A DNA stretch of 64,000 nucleotides from Oxytricha trifallax (GCA_000711775.1 ARYC01017591.1:20363-84362); one strand, 5' to 3'. Shown: positions 1-11,879, counted from the first letter of the stretch. Numbers and translations: made by a program. The notes: generated by a model not told the origin, from the sequence alone.

Positions 1-876
1 CACAAAAGCTTAAGATGAGGGTGATGAGTACAGACGTAAGTATGAAAGATTGGAAAAGTAGTCATGGGAGTATAAACGATCACTAGATGATAACTCAAAG
101 AAGGAAAACAAGCAAATTCAGCAATTTGAGAAAGTTATTGAACAACTAAAAAATGAAATTAAAGAACGAGAAAGGGATCTTTCAAACTTTGAACTCAAAG
201 AAGGCTATGAAAAGCAAACTCTTATTAGAGATGTGAAGGAATTAAAAGACTAGCTTTAGTAGCAATCAGATAAAATGAGTTCAATAATGAAAGAATTAGA
301 AAATAGTCAGAGAGATTATCAAAGACTTAAGGATGAGAATATTATACTCAAGGCTACAGTTTAAGAAACGGATAAGAGCAGAGAGCTTGTAGTGAGAGAA
401 ATATCAAACATAAAAGATGTTCAAGAATTAAATTAAGAAAAATTGATTTTTATATATTGTATTTAGTTCAAGAAGATAGGCTAAAAAGCGTGGAATCAAA
501 GAAAGATGCCGAACTAAGAATGCAGGAGAAGTTAATTGAAGGCTTGAAGAGAGATAAAAAAGATCTTGAGGAAAGAATTGAAGAAATTTTAAGTAGACAT
601 GAAATTATTCAATCTAAAGCAGCTGAGGATCATCACAATACAGTCAGCTATTTCGAGAATTTAGTGGCATAGCATAAAATACAGCTTTAAAAATTCACTT
701 ACCCGTAAGATAAATAATAGTGTTTTTAAATCAAATTAATATAGTGAGAGGGATAGAGTAAATATCTGAGTGATACAGCAACGTTACAAATGAGATTAAA
801 TGACCAGATTCGATAAGATAAAACTTAAAATATAAACTATTCTCATTCATAAGAACAACTATAACATAAAGAATGA
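1..876 (+). CDS. coiled-coil protein, 3' part only
   Basis: With TAA/TAG read as Gln, frame 2 is open from base 1 to about 427 and continues in frame 1 from 466 to TGA 874-876. The protein is highly charged and rich in E, K, Q and D with regular hydrophobic spacing (for example QIQQFEKVIEQLKNEIKER), so a long coiled coil is expected. The 5' end lies outside the window. The frame change is explained by a 47-bp IES (separate entry). A second interruption near 705-813 holds one in-frame TGA and is either a second IES or an intron. No catalytic domain is visible and the partner or function cannot be named. The short standard-code ORF at 457-672 is only the middle of this gene. Confidence 0.75.
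419..465. other. IES, 47 bp, pointer GTTCAAGAA
   Basis: The 9-bp word GTTCAAGAA occurs at 419-427 and again at 466-474. The sequence between is AT-rich. Removing one repeat copy plus the spacer (47 bp) joins frame 2 to frame 1 and gives the continuous codons GAT GTT CAA GAA GAT AGG. This is the expected signature of a non-scrambled germline IES. Confidence 0.8.
706..813. other. candidate IES, 108 bp, pointer TAAGATAAA
   Basis: TAAGATAAA occurs at 706-714 and 814-822 in the same reading frame. The intervening stretch contains an in-frame TGA at 745-747. Excision would remove that stop without changing frame. A GTAAG...TAG intron beginning at 705 is an alternative, but its tested 3' sites do not restore the downstream frame. 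Confidence 0.45.
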
Positions 877-1152
877 TCATTATTTAGTTATTAATTTTTA
901 TAAATTAATTCGTATGCTTCATATTCATTTCATTCTTCCTGAGCTACAGATTCTTCCTTAAGTTCGTGATATGACTTTCTCTTTTCTGGGTGTCTTTTGA
1001 TTTTTGTTAGTGGAATTCCAATAGTTGTACAGTTAACTACTATGCTCTTAAAAACAATCCAAACGAACAATAAATCATTGAATATATACTTAAATTTGTT
1101 AAATTAAGGTCAATAAATAAACTTCATAAATCATTATTCAAATAATCTTAAA

Positions 1153-2205
1153 TCATTAGTCTTAAGTGTCTTAAAGTTTCAAATCAACTAATTGCTCCTT
1201 TATTTCATTAACATTATCTTCCTGCTTTTTTAACTTAGTCTTATCAATCTTCACAAGCACAACTTCTGTTACAGCGTTTTCTATAAATTTTAATTAATAA
1301 TCGCATCATGTGCTTACTTTTTTTGTGAAACTTATAGGTGTTAGGCAAGTCAAAAGCAATTTTTTGCATTAATTCAACTTCCACTTGAGGGTAATTTTCC
1401 TTAACATATTTCAAGATATATTTTGATGTTGATTCTTTGTGCAATGAGAACACTTTCCCTTTGCTTGCCTAAATATAAAAGAATTATAAGACTATCATAA
1501 TAAATGATTTTAGTATTAAGAATATGATCATCTTAAGTATACTTACATAAATAGCAGCACTTAGTAATTTCATATCAATTCCCTCATTATTTTTTGTGCC
1601 AAAAGGTGGGTTCATGACAACAGTGTCAAAATAGTCTTTGTATTTCTCTTCATTTTGGATATTCAGAAGATCGTAATTAAGTATCTCTATTTTATCAGAA
1701 AGCTCAGCATTATCTATGTTTTCCTAACAAATTGCTAGAGCGTTTGGGTCTACGTCAAAGCCTATCACTTTTCTATAAAAATGAGTTAAAATGAGATTAT
1801 TTAGAGAAAAAGATAGATAATTAGCAAAGGAAAAGATAAATCACTTACTAAGTGTTAAAATATGATGAAGCTATAGAATACATCCCAGTGCCACAACAAA
1901 AATCTCCAACTATTTTATTTTCTAAAGCATCCTCCTCAAACTAAAAATATCAATTAGTTTAGTCATGTGATTCATTTACAAAGAATATTCTCTTAAATAA
2001 ATCAAACTTATAGGACTACTATGTCATGTATGTTGTGATTTAATATTTATTTTTTCAATCTTACATGGAGGATTTGAAAGAGATTTGCTGTGATATCTGG
2101 TGGTGTCATATACTGTTCAAGTTAGATATTTGGTTTGTCAAACTCTTCTACGTTAGACAAGTAAGACACGAAACTTTTCAGCTTGAAAGCCTTGCCACTT
2201 TACAT
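1153..2205 (-). CDS. METTL5: METTL5-type rRNA adenine methyltransferase
   Basis: Five exons on the minus strand give a complete protein from ATG 2205-2203 to TGA 1155-1153. Visible family features, in order: N-terminal LEQYMTPPDITANL, the SAM-binding loop GDFCCGTG, the acidic strand GFDVDPNAL, the catalytic NPPFG motif, and the tail FSLHKEST then YKFHKKK. Introns with GTAAG...AG borders lie at 1941-2064, 1773-1848, 1469-1546 and 1281-1317, and splicing keeps frame at every one. METTL5 with TRMT112 places one m6A on 18S rRNA in other eukaryotes, so a nucleolar ribosome-maturation role is inferred. No pointer-type IES was needed inside this gene, unlike its neighbours; the 124-nt first intron is the longest. 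Confidence 0.93.
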
Positions 2206-2230
2206 ATTATTTAATAATAATAATTTAATG

Positions 2231-3971
2231 GATACCCCCCACAATTCTGGAATTTTCGATCGCTCCAGAATCATTCTGGAATCACCAAAAATTCCAGAAT
2301 CATGCATGAATTCCAGGAATAATTCTGGAATTCCAGAATCATTCTGGAAACACTGGTAATCAATTTTTTAATATTTATTTTTTCTAATTTCATATTTTTT
2401 TTTTCATTGATGAAATTAAAAATTTGGGGGAAGTTTCATACTCAATAAAATTATAAAAAAATATATTTTGAAAACGTTTTTTGCACTAAATGTTTTGTTT
2501 ATTTAGCTAATAAAATTATATAACTAAAATAAGAAAAAAATTCCCCTCTAATCTCATTGTAATAAATATAATTGTTTTAATTATCGATGAGTCATTTTAA
2601 TTTATATGATAAGTTCAGGGCCTTTCTGTATATAAGATTTCTAAGAACTCTTATTCTTGTTAGGCTAGAATCGATTCGTTATATATCTATATAAAATTTC
2701 TTATTTTAATGTGAGATGATTCGAATTTTACTCTATTTTTTGGTTCTTATCTAAACTGAATTTTCTGTTTTTTATAATACTTAAGTATCCCGTTGATTAA
2801 CGGATATAAGTTTGATGTTTCAATCCAATCATCTGTAATTATCGTACAAATCGTCACTATATGTTATCAAATTATATTTATAAAAGTTCCTTCATTTATT
2901 AGCACAATTATTATCTTGAATTACTTGACTAACGTAACAAATATCCATTTAATATATAACGTTTAAGAAATCTTATACCACCATTAAAATAAAGATTTTT
3001 TTAAATAAAAAGTACAATTCATACACAGTTTTTAATTACTACAAATGTAAATAAGGTACTGCAATTTAAAAATTGTGAAATCCTAAATATTAAAAATAAA
3101 TTTATAGTAAAACTAACAAACTTTTATGAGGGTGCTTATGATTAAACATTTATACTTCAAGAATTAGTAATCTTAATAGATTTGAACTGAAAGTCTCTCT
3201 CTCTCATTAGGAAAAAGAATATAGAAAAAAATCATTGACTTCTATTTAAAGATAGAAATAAAATTTCATAACTATAAATTGACACTCTGCCAAGCAAATT
3301 ACTTAATAAATAGTAGATAATATCAGTGAAATAATGTATTTTTAATTTAGAATGTAAAAACATATTGTTAAATTGACTGTGGTCTATCTTTGAAAACTTT
3401 TTATGTTAAAATTGTAATTAAGAAATAATAATAGTAGGATGAAGTCAATAATTGATTCGCAGCTTTATTATTTTCATATATTAAACTTGATTTCATAAAG
3501 ACTTAAATTTATAAGCTGATTTGAGTATTGGAAATATATGCTCAGTTTATATAATAATAATATCTGTAAGAATCATTTTACTATGAGAGTTTAAATTTGT
3601 GATAATTGACTAAGTTCTCAGAATTATTCAAAATCTTATTTGCACAGAATAATAACAGAATTGTATAATCGAGGTAAAAAATATAAAAAAATTTATTCGA
3701 ATTGATACTATTGTAAATTTTTTTAAGTTATAGAAAAATAAATTTTCCAAAAAATTCAAGGATATCTTAAATAAAATTATTTTTCTTAGGCTTTAAAGCG
3801 ATTAGCAAAATTTGAAAATTATTAGTCATTTTCAGTATTTTCTTTTAAAATATAGTAATCATGTAATTATAGTAAAATTACCCGGAATTCCAGATTCATG
3901 ATGGAATTCCAGCATGGTGCTGGAATTCTTATTCTGGAACGATCGAAAATTCCAGAATTGTGGGGGGTATC
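2231..3971. mobile_element. 1.74-kb non-coding terminal-inverted-repeat element
   Basis: The left end starts GATACCCCCCACAATTC and the right end is its reverse complement; the perfect terminal match runs about 32 bp to CGATCG. Inside each end the palindromic word ATTCTGGAAT/ATTCCAGAAT is repeated several times (2250-2350 and 3885-3960), so each terminus could form nested hairpins. AATTTAAT flanks both sides (2222-2229 and 3973-3980), consistent with an 8-bp target duplication. The interior is AT-rich and no coding frame was recognised, so it looks non-autonomous. It lies between METTL5 and the membrane-protein gene and should be germline-limited. Confidence 0.75.
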
Positions 3972-4156
3972 GAATTTAATTATCAATTGATTTATCATCT
4001 TTGATATGCATTAATTCATAATACTATAATGCGATGCACAAGAAAAGTAAAAATATGCTAATAATATAATATTAATATCTATAATAAAAAACAAAACATA
4101 AAAACAATCAGTAGAGCAATTCTATTTCATTGAAATATAATTGTCATATTTATTGA

Positions 4157-5038
4157 ATGTTGCTATTGATAAAATCAATTTACAATCTACTAGTACTGGC
4201 TCTCTCCACAGCATCCCTCGCTATAGTAGTAACCTATGTGAACGAGACTTACGCCCTCTAAGTCACATCTTCTCCCAAGGCCATGGTAAACCTACACGAA
4301 ATCCTTCTCCCTCCACTCATTAAATTAATATTATAATTATTACAGACTCATTAACCTGCAAGTATTTATATTCGTGTTTGATGTGTGCGTGGCTTTGTAC
4401 TACGTTTACAACTGGCCAATCTGGGATGGAATCAAAAAGAGATTCGTGTACTATCAATATGAAGCACAACCCTGCGAGAAACAAGACATGAGCAGTTTAC
4501 TTCTTAACACAGTATTCATTGTCATGACAAAGGTAAGAAAAAATATATTTTAAGAGTTTTAAGCAAAATACAAAGAAACAACTTCTTCCTTTCCTTATCT
4601 GTCTTATTTTATTCATTTTCAAAGAATTGATATTAAAACTAATTTTATAGGGCTTGGCATTAAGCATTTTGATCACATTGCAAGTATTTACAAAATAAGA
4701 ATTGGATAAACTCTATCAGAGATTCTAATACAAGCCAGATGATAAGTAAGTATAAGAATCAAACTAATTTATAAATTGATTTATTAAAACATTCAAGAAA
4801 TTGACTTTGAGATTAAATTTTTTATAGGGATTCCGTATATCAATTGGGAGTACAAAGTTAACAAGTCAATTCAGGGATTACTATTGACTCTATTCTCATT
4901 ATTTTGCTTCTAGTCAGCATAGTAGTTAACATAGATATAATTTTTATTTTTATTTCATTAAAGCATTTTAATATGGCATTCAACAAAAATGTATCAATTA
5001 AAATAAAGCTATTTATATATAATATTTTTAAAATTTGA
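4157..5038 (+). CDS. small multi-pass membrane protein, unknown
   Basis: Starts at ATG 4157 with a hydrophobic leader (LLVLALSTASLAIVVTYV). Further hydrophobic segments are LQVFIFVFDVCVALYYVY, LLLNTVFIVMTKGLALSILI and ILIILLLVSIVVNIDIIFIF, so about four membrane passes. A 31-bp IES at 4315-4345 must be removed to keep frame. Two introns follow (GTAAGAAAAA...TTATAG after MTK, and GTAAGTATAA...TTATAG after PDDK). TGA is at 5036-5038. The C-terminal hydrophilic tail after the last membrane span may be shorter if an undetected intron is present. No family was recognised; an N-x-T site (NET) follows the leader. Confidence 0.7.
4315..4345. other. IES, 31 bp, pointer ACTCATTAA
   Basis: ACTCATTAA occurs at 4315-4323 and 4346-4354. 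Deleting 31 bp converts an early frame break into CCT CCA CTC ATT AAC CTG CAA GTA, giving the continuous segment LLPPLINLQVFIFVFD. The spacer between pointer copies is only 22 bp. Confidence 0.85.
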
Positions 5039-5076
5039 ATGTAATAAGCTTACAAACTAAATATAAACATTCTAAA

Positions 5077-6521
5077 ATGAAATCACTTTGTAAACCCAAA
5101 ATCAACACTTTATAATTGGCTATGATTATCGTACTACTAATAGCTAACTCTCAACAATTCTCAATATTCTCCAAAGAATCTAAATAATCAACAATATAGC
5201 AATCGCAATATAGTAAACCAGTGTGTCCAGAAATTATAGAATATATTTAATAACATGGTGAGACTTGGTAACCACTGGAGTATGAAGAAAATTCCTTCAA
5301 AGACCTCACTTTTAAGGAATTATAGATTAGATCGGGAGTGAAAAACTCAATGACTCCAACAAACTTTTGTAATAGAATGTTATCTCTATTAATGTTAAAA
5401 TTATTTAGACAACATAGGGGCATGTATGTTTCAACTAAATTTTCTGATAAAATTTAATGATTATATTTAAACTTATTTGGAAAATCTATTAAACCCTAAC
5501 CATCTTCATACTCTTTAAACCTAAATATCACTTAGAAATTACTAGCTTCAAACTTACCTCTATCTTTTGATTCAACTGTGGAGTGGCCCGATTGTATCCA
5601 CGCTACTAGAAACCAAGGGTCTTGTGGTTCTTGCTATGCCTTTGCAGCTTCAGGCATGAAATAATATAGTTTTAGTTTTATATGTTGCATGATGAGTGAT
5701 AGACTATGCATAAAATCTAATGGTTAAATTAACTTAGTGCTATCACCTCAAGAATTAGTGTCTTGTGATTATTAGAACTACGGGTGCTCAGGTGGGTGGA
5801 TGACTAACACGCTCTATTATTTGATGAGCTACGGTATTCCATCGGAGACCTGTCTGCCTTATGATATGTTCAATTCTGAGACAAAGGCGTGCTCTGGGAG
5901 ATGTGATTCACCTAATTATGAATTAGTTAAATTATTTAAATTTATATAAAAATAAAAGATGTCAATATTATAGCATGTAATTAATAAGCGAAATAAGGTA
6001 GATAGATTAATTATTATTTATTAATATAGTCTTTATATTGATATTATTATGACCTTAATTTCTGGTAATCTGAATAAATAATTCATGGTTATTTTGTCTA
6101 AATATACAAGACATAAATGTAAAAAAGGAACTTCTAAAATAATGTCTGATCCAGAGACGATTATGCGAGATATAATGGAAAATGGTCCTAGCATTGTAGC
6201 TTTTCAAGCTTTTGAAGATTTTTTGAATTTTGGTGGAGGTATCTACAAATATTGATTAATTATAATCACCGCAGCTTTTTACTAATAAGGTATTAGATTA
6301 TCAAATTATTAATTTTATAATACACAAGTGGGAAGTTCTTAGTAGGTCATGCAACTAAACTAACAGGTTGGGGGTTAGATTCAGCAGGTAGGTTGTATTG
6401 GATAGGTTAGAATTAATTCGGACTGGGTTGGGGAGGTCGTGGAGACTACGGATTTTATAAGATTTATGATGGGGAAGTTGGTTTTGGATCTGCTGTTTGG
6501 AGTTGTATCCCAGATGTCTGA
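5077..6521 (+). CDS. papain-family (C1) cysteine protease A
   Basis: Signal-like N-terminus ([14 protein letters not shown]) from ATG 5077, then a propeptide-like region, then the mature enzyme. The catalytic Cys lies in [14 protein letters not shown], where the usual Trp after Cys is Tyr. NYGCSGGW matches the family GCxGG block, [11 protein letters not shown] carries the catalytic His, and the Asn block reads GQNQFGLGWGG instead of the usual NSWG. TGA is at 6519-6521. Three IESs inside the mature domain (pointers GCATGA, TAAAT and TACA) join in frame; a further interruption before about 5460 is unresolved. Protease B follows 170 bp downstream in the same orientation with the same layout, so these are tandem duplicates. 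A secreted or lysosomal, digestive role is inferred from the family. Confidence 0.88.
5654..5686. other. IES, 33 bp, pointer GCATGA
   Basis: GCATGA at 5654-5659 and 5687-5692. Excision changes the hydrophobic interruption after AASGM into AASGMMSDRLC, which matches the equivalent AFLSDRFC of protease B. The length is a multiple of three, so only comparison with the paralogue exposes it. Confidence 0.8.
5928..6098. other. IES, 171 bp, pointer TAAAT
   Basis: TAAAT at 5928-5932 and 6099-6103. Joining gives GAA TTA GTT AAA TAT ACA AGA CAT AAA TGT and reconnects the [14 protein letters not shown] segment with YTRHKCKKG. The removed stretch is AT-rich with in-frame TGA codons. Confidence 0.7.
6244..6320. 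other. IES, 77 bp, pointer TACA
   Basis: TACA at 6244-6247 and 6321-6324. Joining gives GGT ATC TAC ACA AGT GGG AAG TTC TTA GTA GGT CAT, that is [13 protein letters not shown], leading directly into the catalytic His block. A 4-bp pointer is weak on its own; the protein continuity is the stronger evidence. Confidence 0.65.
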
Positions 6522-6688
6522 ATAATTTTTATCAATGATTTTAATTTAATTTAACTTCTTATACAATTCTTTTAAATGTAATTCATAAATAAAAATATAG
6601 AGATAAAGCCTTCCAGATATTGATAAAATACAGAATATTTAAGAACAGGATAATAAAATAGAAAGCATTTTTTTATAATATTTTTAAA

Positions 6689-8246
6689 ATGAAACTATTG
6701 TAAAGCAGTCTGCTATTATTGCTAGTCAGTTCATCAGCAACTTTAGCTAAAATTAAGCTCTAGTAACACTTTTATTATATTTTTATTATTATTCATATTT
6801 GCAAAAAATGAAATAAGGTATCGAAATAATAACACCCAGTGAGACAGGAATTAGTTGATGAGATTAAAAAATTAACAAATTTATGGGTGCCTATGGAGCC
6901 AAATGAAAATGTGCTGGCTGATTTAGCAATTGATTAACTCGGCATGAAACTAGGGCATTTAGATGCTGTTAGTCAAACTGGAATCAGACTTGATATTGGA
7001 TTGCATTTTATCATCAAAATTTTATATTAAATTATATATCAGCTTATGATCAATGAATTTATGAAATAATTTTTATATTTTGATTTATTGATAATTTTAG
7101 TAATTGGGAGTTATATAATAAAACTTAGTAAATTTTCATTTTTTATGCATTAGCTATTCGATAAGGTGAAACACTACACATCAAATATTTTCTCAAGTAT
7201 ATAAAATACTCTAAATAAATTACAAATAAATTACAAATAATTTCCATATTATATACATATATGTAATAGTATTAGCTGTATTTTAATAGTAGATAAGCAT
7301 CAAACAAGTAAAAATTACTGTCAGAAAAATATCAAAGATTAAAGCAAGACTTGAATGAGACTATTCCAGAATCATTTGACTCCAGAGATAAATGGCCAAA
7401 TTGCATCCACGGTATCAGAGATCAATAGTTGTGTGGCTCTTGCTGGGCTTTCGCTTCAAGCGCATTTTTAAGTGACTTAACAAATTATTATAAAAGATTT
7501 ATCATTCAAATTTTCTTAAGAATTACTTATTGTTAAAGGGGAAAGAAAAGAATGATTAGTGATTAGTTTTGGGAAAAAGCGCTTTAATGTTTAAAATAAT
7601 ATAAAGTGACAGATTCTGCATTCATTCAGAGGGTTAAATTAATGAAGATTTATCACCTTAGGATTTGGTATCATGCAGCTATGAAAACTTTGGGTGCTCC
7701 GGAGGTTAACTCACTGAATCCGTGGACTTCTTAATCTATGAGGGGATTGTCAGTGAGAAATGCAAACCATACATGAATTAAGATATCACAAAGCTAAAAT
7801 AGTGAGCAATTGCTTAAAACCTTTTTGAGCAACTATTTTTATTCGGTTTATGCAATACTTATTGTAAATTCAAATGTCAGAACGACAAGTAGCCATATAC
7901 TAAGTACTTCTGCGAATAGAAGTCTATGCTTATTCTCTCAGACATAGAAGAAATTTAGTTAGAATTAATGACAAATGGCCCAATGATGGTTGGACTTAGC
8001 GTCTATGAAGATTTAATGAATTACAAAGAAGGTGTCTATGAGTACACCACAGGGAATTAAGTAGGAGGTCATGCAATCAAAATCATTGGATGGGGTCATA
8101 CTGAGAAGGGTGAGCTGTTCTGGAAATGCCAGAATTAATGGGGTAAAGATTGGGGCATGGGAGGCTACATAAACATTAAGGCTGGTGAGCTAGGCATGGA
8201 CACGATGGTCTTGGGTTGCATGCCAGACATCTCTGTAGCTAAGTGA
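6689..8246 (+). CDS. papain-family (C1) cysteine protease B
   Basis: ATG 6689 opens a clear signal peptide (SSLLLLLVSSSATLA). The propeptide-like part includes HPVRQELVDEIKKLTNLW. The mature domain begins near DSRDKWPNCIHG and carries the active-site block LCGSCWAFASSAF, NFGCSGGQ, GGHAIKIIGWG with the His, and CQNQWGKDWG with the Asn. TGA is at 8244-8246. The tail CMPDI matches protease A (CIPDV). IESs at 6764-6829 and 7470-7603 restore frame; two more breaks (about 6990-7310 and 7800-7860) are evident but their pointers were not fixed. Unlike protease A this copy keeps the Trp next to the catalytic Cys and looks fully active. Confidence 0.9.
6764..6829. other. IES, 66 bp, pointer TAACAC
   Basis: TAACAC at 6764-6769 and 6830-6835. 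Joining gives AAA ATT AAG CTC TAG TAA CAC CCA GTG AGA, that is KIKLQQHPVR, linking the signal peptide to the propeptide. Confidence 0.75.
7470..7603. other. IES, 134 bp, pointer AAGTGAC
   Basis: AAGTGAC at 7470-7476 and 7604-7610. Joining gives GCA TTT TTA AGT GAC AGA TTC TGC (AFLSDRFC), just after the active-site Cys block. Protease A has its own IES at nearly the same protein position but with a different pointer and length. Confidence 0.8.
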
Positions 8247-8504
8247 ACTTATCAAATTATATAATTATACACATAAGAAAAACTAAAATAATGCAAGTAA
8301 CATTGCAGCTTTAACTTCATCTAAAAATACACTTAATATTATATTCTTAAGTCACTTAAAAATACATTGAAATGTATTGCTAAAAATTAAACTGAGTTGT
8401 TTGTTTAAGCAAAGTTAAATAAGTTTCATTAAGTATTAACAATAAAGCAAATATAAGGCATTTTAATCAGTAATATTTCATAAAACATTGTCATAGTCCG
8501 ATAA

Positions 8505-11500
8505 TCATTATTGATAGTAGTGAGATTGTATTGTTTATTAATGATTATATGTATTACTTTATTCGTCCTGCTTATTTGGAGTTATTTCTGAGGAATTGGG
8601 TATGCTCACTTGAGGTGGACTTATCCATAGACCTCCTTGTATTAATAAATTTTTACTGTATTTTGAATTTTACCATATTTTAAGAAATTTGTATGCCTTA
8701 AAATTTAATTGTAGCTAACTATCTTTATTCTTAACTTATTAACCAACTACTGAACCAACATACCATGTATTTCTTTCTTAAGTATAATTAATAAAAAAGA
8801 ATAATTAAAATTACAATTTTAATTAATTTATCATCTATTTAGCTTATTTTTATTACTTTATATAGTTCATTATACTGTTCCTCTTGCTTGAGCTCTCTGC
8901 GAATGACCAACCTTAAACATAGCCAGGATGATCTCTCTGGCATTATTTCCCTCTGGTTTGAGGGTGTCCAGCTGCCATATAGGGGGACACTTAAATAATT
9001 GATTTAGCGTATTCGGCAAGATAAGGTTCTGGTGGTTACAATTTTCTTTCATAAACTAAGTAAATTTACATAATAAATAGTAATTAAATGTATAGTATAG
9101 GAAGGATATGAAATATTAATACAAAATCATAAAATGGGGCAAAATATAGATAAACTGACTGCCAATCTACATCGGAGAAATAAGAGTGAGATTTAAGTTC
9201 AGGAGCGCCATGCTTTGATCCCAGTCTTTTCAGTGGATTTTTATTCAATAGCTATATTATAATATAAATACTTTGCAAGAAGATTTGATAAGGAAAGATA
9301 AGGAAATTTAAATATATACTTTTTAAAAACAGTAATATTAATTTAGACTCTATATAAAGGATTATACAGATTTTCTGAAATTTGGATTTCTCTGCAATTA
9401 ACAGTTAGAAGTAATAAAGCAGTTAAAAATTTAAAACTATTGCTTCCTTTTTTAGCACTATAAATAAAATAAATGCTTTGAGTCATTACTATTTTAGTTG
9501 TTCTTTTTTTTTAGCTTTTTGAAAATTAAATTTCTTCATAAAGTACAAACACTTAATTTAAAATTTTTAAACTTTACCTTGTTTGAATTTTTGTTAATAG
9601 ATTTAAAAATATAAGACCTTAATTAAAATTATATAAAAAAAAAAGATTATTAAAATAATATAATTTAATTCACCGATTCCATTCCAATTTTTAAATATCA
9701 AATCAACTTACTTTTATCAACAGGTCTTAACACTAAGGTGATACATGCTCTGGTATCTCTAGTGTATTATTCATGATATTTTGAAAGAGTACCTCCCTAT
9801 ATTAAATTCATCAATAATTCCTGAAATAATTTCTTACTTATCATCTGCATAGTATGGTGGCATGCCTGTCAGCATTTCATAAAAGACAACACCTAGTAAA
9901 TACCAATCCACTGCCTTTCCATGACCTGCTTTCCTAATCATTTCTGGAGCTAAGTAAGCATAACTTCCACAAAAAGACTTGGCTCCACCGTTTTAGTACA
10001 TAACACCTTCTTTAGAAAGTCCGAAATCCGTTAATAAAGCATGACCTTATTCATCTAAGACTACATTATCAGGCTTCAAATCTCTGAAAATAATATCCCT
10101 TTCATGTAAAGATTCTAGTGCTAAGAGAATCTCTACGATGTAGAACTTAGCTTTTTCCTCAGAGAACTATCTTTCGATTTCAAGGTATTAAGAGAGATCC
10201 CCTCCAGGACAATAGTCACAGATTAGAAAGAGTTTATCTTAAGTTTAGAAAGCATATCTTAGCCTTACAATAAAAGGATGATGCATTACAGACATGACGT
10301 TTCTCTCAGTCAGTGCATATTTTATTAAGTTTTGTTACTTGATCTTTGACTTTGAGAGGACTTTCATTGCATATAACTTTTTGCTGGAAATTTTCTCAAC
10401 TAAATATACCTCCCCAAAAGAGCCAGTTCCTAGCAATTAATGAGCTACAAAGTTATCTGGTCCTATTCTCTATTTATCATTTTCATGTTGATCTATTTGA
10501 GCGTTTGCTTATGTACTCTTTTAAGAAGGATTTTGCCTTAAATTACGCCTACTTTAATTCTTTTAAAGATTATGGCTAGTTTAAGGGGACTGAATATTGT
10601 CAAACTATTAAGATTAACTTGGAACATAACCTTGCTAGTTTTCGAGTGATTTCTTAATCTAGTCTTAATGTGGATCTTAAAGTCTCAGCTAACTTACTTC
10701 ATGCAATAGTTATTATTGCTTTAACACACTGGCTGGGTTAAAAATAGTTGCATTTGATAGACCTTAACCACCCTTGAGTTGGGCTATTTTTGGGCCAGGA
10801 TTTTTAGGGCTTAAAAGCTGAGATTAATTTTCTTATCTATCATAACTTGTGTACTGTTACTTTGATAATGACTGATCTTGAGAAGGATTAAATACCCATA
10901 ATAAAAATTGCATATAATATTAAAAATCTAATTCTAAATTATTTGTTAAATACATTGTATTCATCCGTTTAATGAGTCGTATAGATATTTTAGTGTTTCA
11001 TAGGAGCTTAGCCACCTCTTAAGGAATTATCTTAGGAAATCATATTCATAGAAGATGTGCTTTCAAAGAGTAGATCATCTGAGTCATGTTCACCTCTGGG
11101 CTAAAAACATGGTCTATAATTCTTCATTTGTACATTTAACTAATCAAACATAGCTTTAACATCTTGATGGTCAATATCTTTGACTGTTATGTTTTTGTAT
11201 TACTATTTTTTATTTACCGTACCAATTTATTATATTCCCTTAACTCCTGAGTTTTTGACGGTAGGTTCCAAGTCTTATTCGAATTCATAGTTATTTTCTC
11301 TTGACATATTCTAAGACTCTAATTGTTTCTTTCTCAGCATTTCCTTAACATTTGGATAAGGAGTTAGTTCAGCAGGGGTGAAGCCATTCTTGTTTTTCAT
11401 GCTCAAGCTTTCTTATGAGAATGGAAGTATTAATTTAATCAGCTCTTAACTTTAATTGTTTCCACAAAACCGACTTAAAATGTGAAGTGGTGTGTTCCCA

Positions 11501-11685
11501 TCTGATTTAGTTTTTATATTTGCGTTTGCTCCAGCTAATAGTAATCTTTCAATGACTGCTCTATGTTACTAAGTACAAGAAATATGAAGAGCAGTTCTGC
11601 CATTATTTGTTAGTTAATTAACATTTGCGCCTAATTTTCTAATCAAATGCTCAACTACCTAATCAAATCCTTCATGAGAAGCATA
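8505..11685 (-). CDS. 3' half of ankyrin/AGC-kinase gene (inverted MDS block)
   Basis: Read on the minus strand from 11685. First come two to three ankyrin repeats ([20 protein letters not shown], then [10 protein letters not shown]), then a low-complexity linker. Next is a Ser/Thr kinase domain of AGC type: glycine loop [12 protein letters not shown], Lys in YAMKVLSK, catalytic [22 protein letters not shown], and [11 protein letters not shown] in place of the commoner TPEYLAPE. The C-lobe has EHVSPQCQDLL and [18 protein letters not shown]...DVDW. Frame is kept by introns or IESs at about 10872-10953, just after YYADDK (near 9800), and 9252-9711. The C-terminal tail after DVDW is less certain; a plausible last block ends at TGA 8507-8505. 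The 5' half lies head to head at 11880-13856. Confidence 0.88.
11674..11685 (-). other. inverted pointer TATGCTTCTCAT, 3'-half copy
   Basis: On the minus strand the word TATGCTTCTCAT starts the 3' MDS block. The same 12-bp word is on the plus strand at 13845-13856. Joining across it gives ATT CAT TAT GCT TCT CAT GAA GGA, an uninterrupted ankyrin repeat. Confidence 0.88.
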
Positions 11686-11879
11686 TGAAATACAATCAAA
11701 TTCAGACTTTACGCTATTAACTGAGAAATTTAAAAATTATGAATTAATTCATTATAAAGAAAAATAAAATGATGAATGCAAACTAATAGAAATTGACTCT
11801 CAATCCAGTCAACAGTCAGAGAAATCTTTCATCCCCAAATTAACAGCATCAGATCAGTACTAGCTTACATGCAAGAAAA

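Noticed and set aside
7328..7345. TCAGA or TCAAAC as pointer between propeptide and mature part of protease B
   Set aside because: Neither repeat joins the two segments in frame, so the IES border there was left open.
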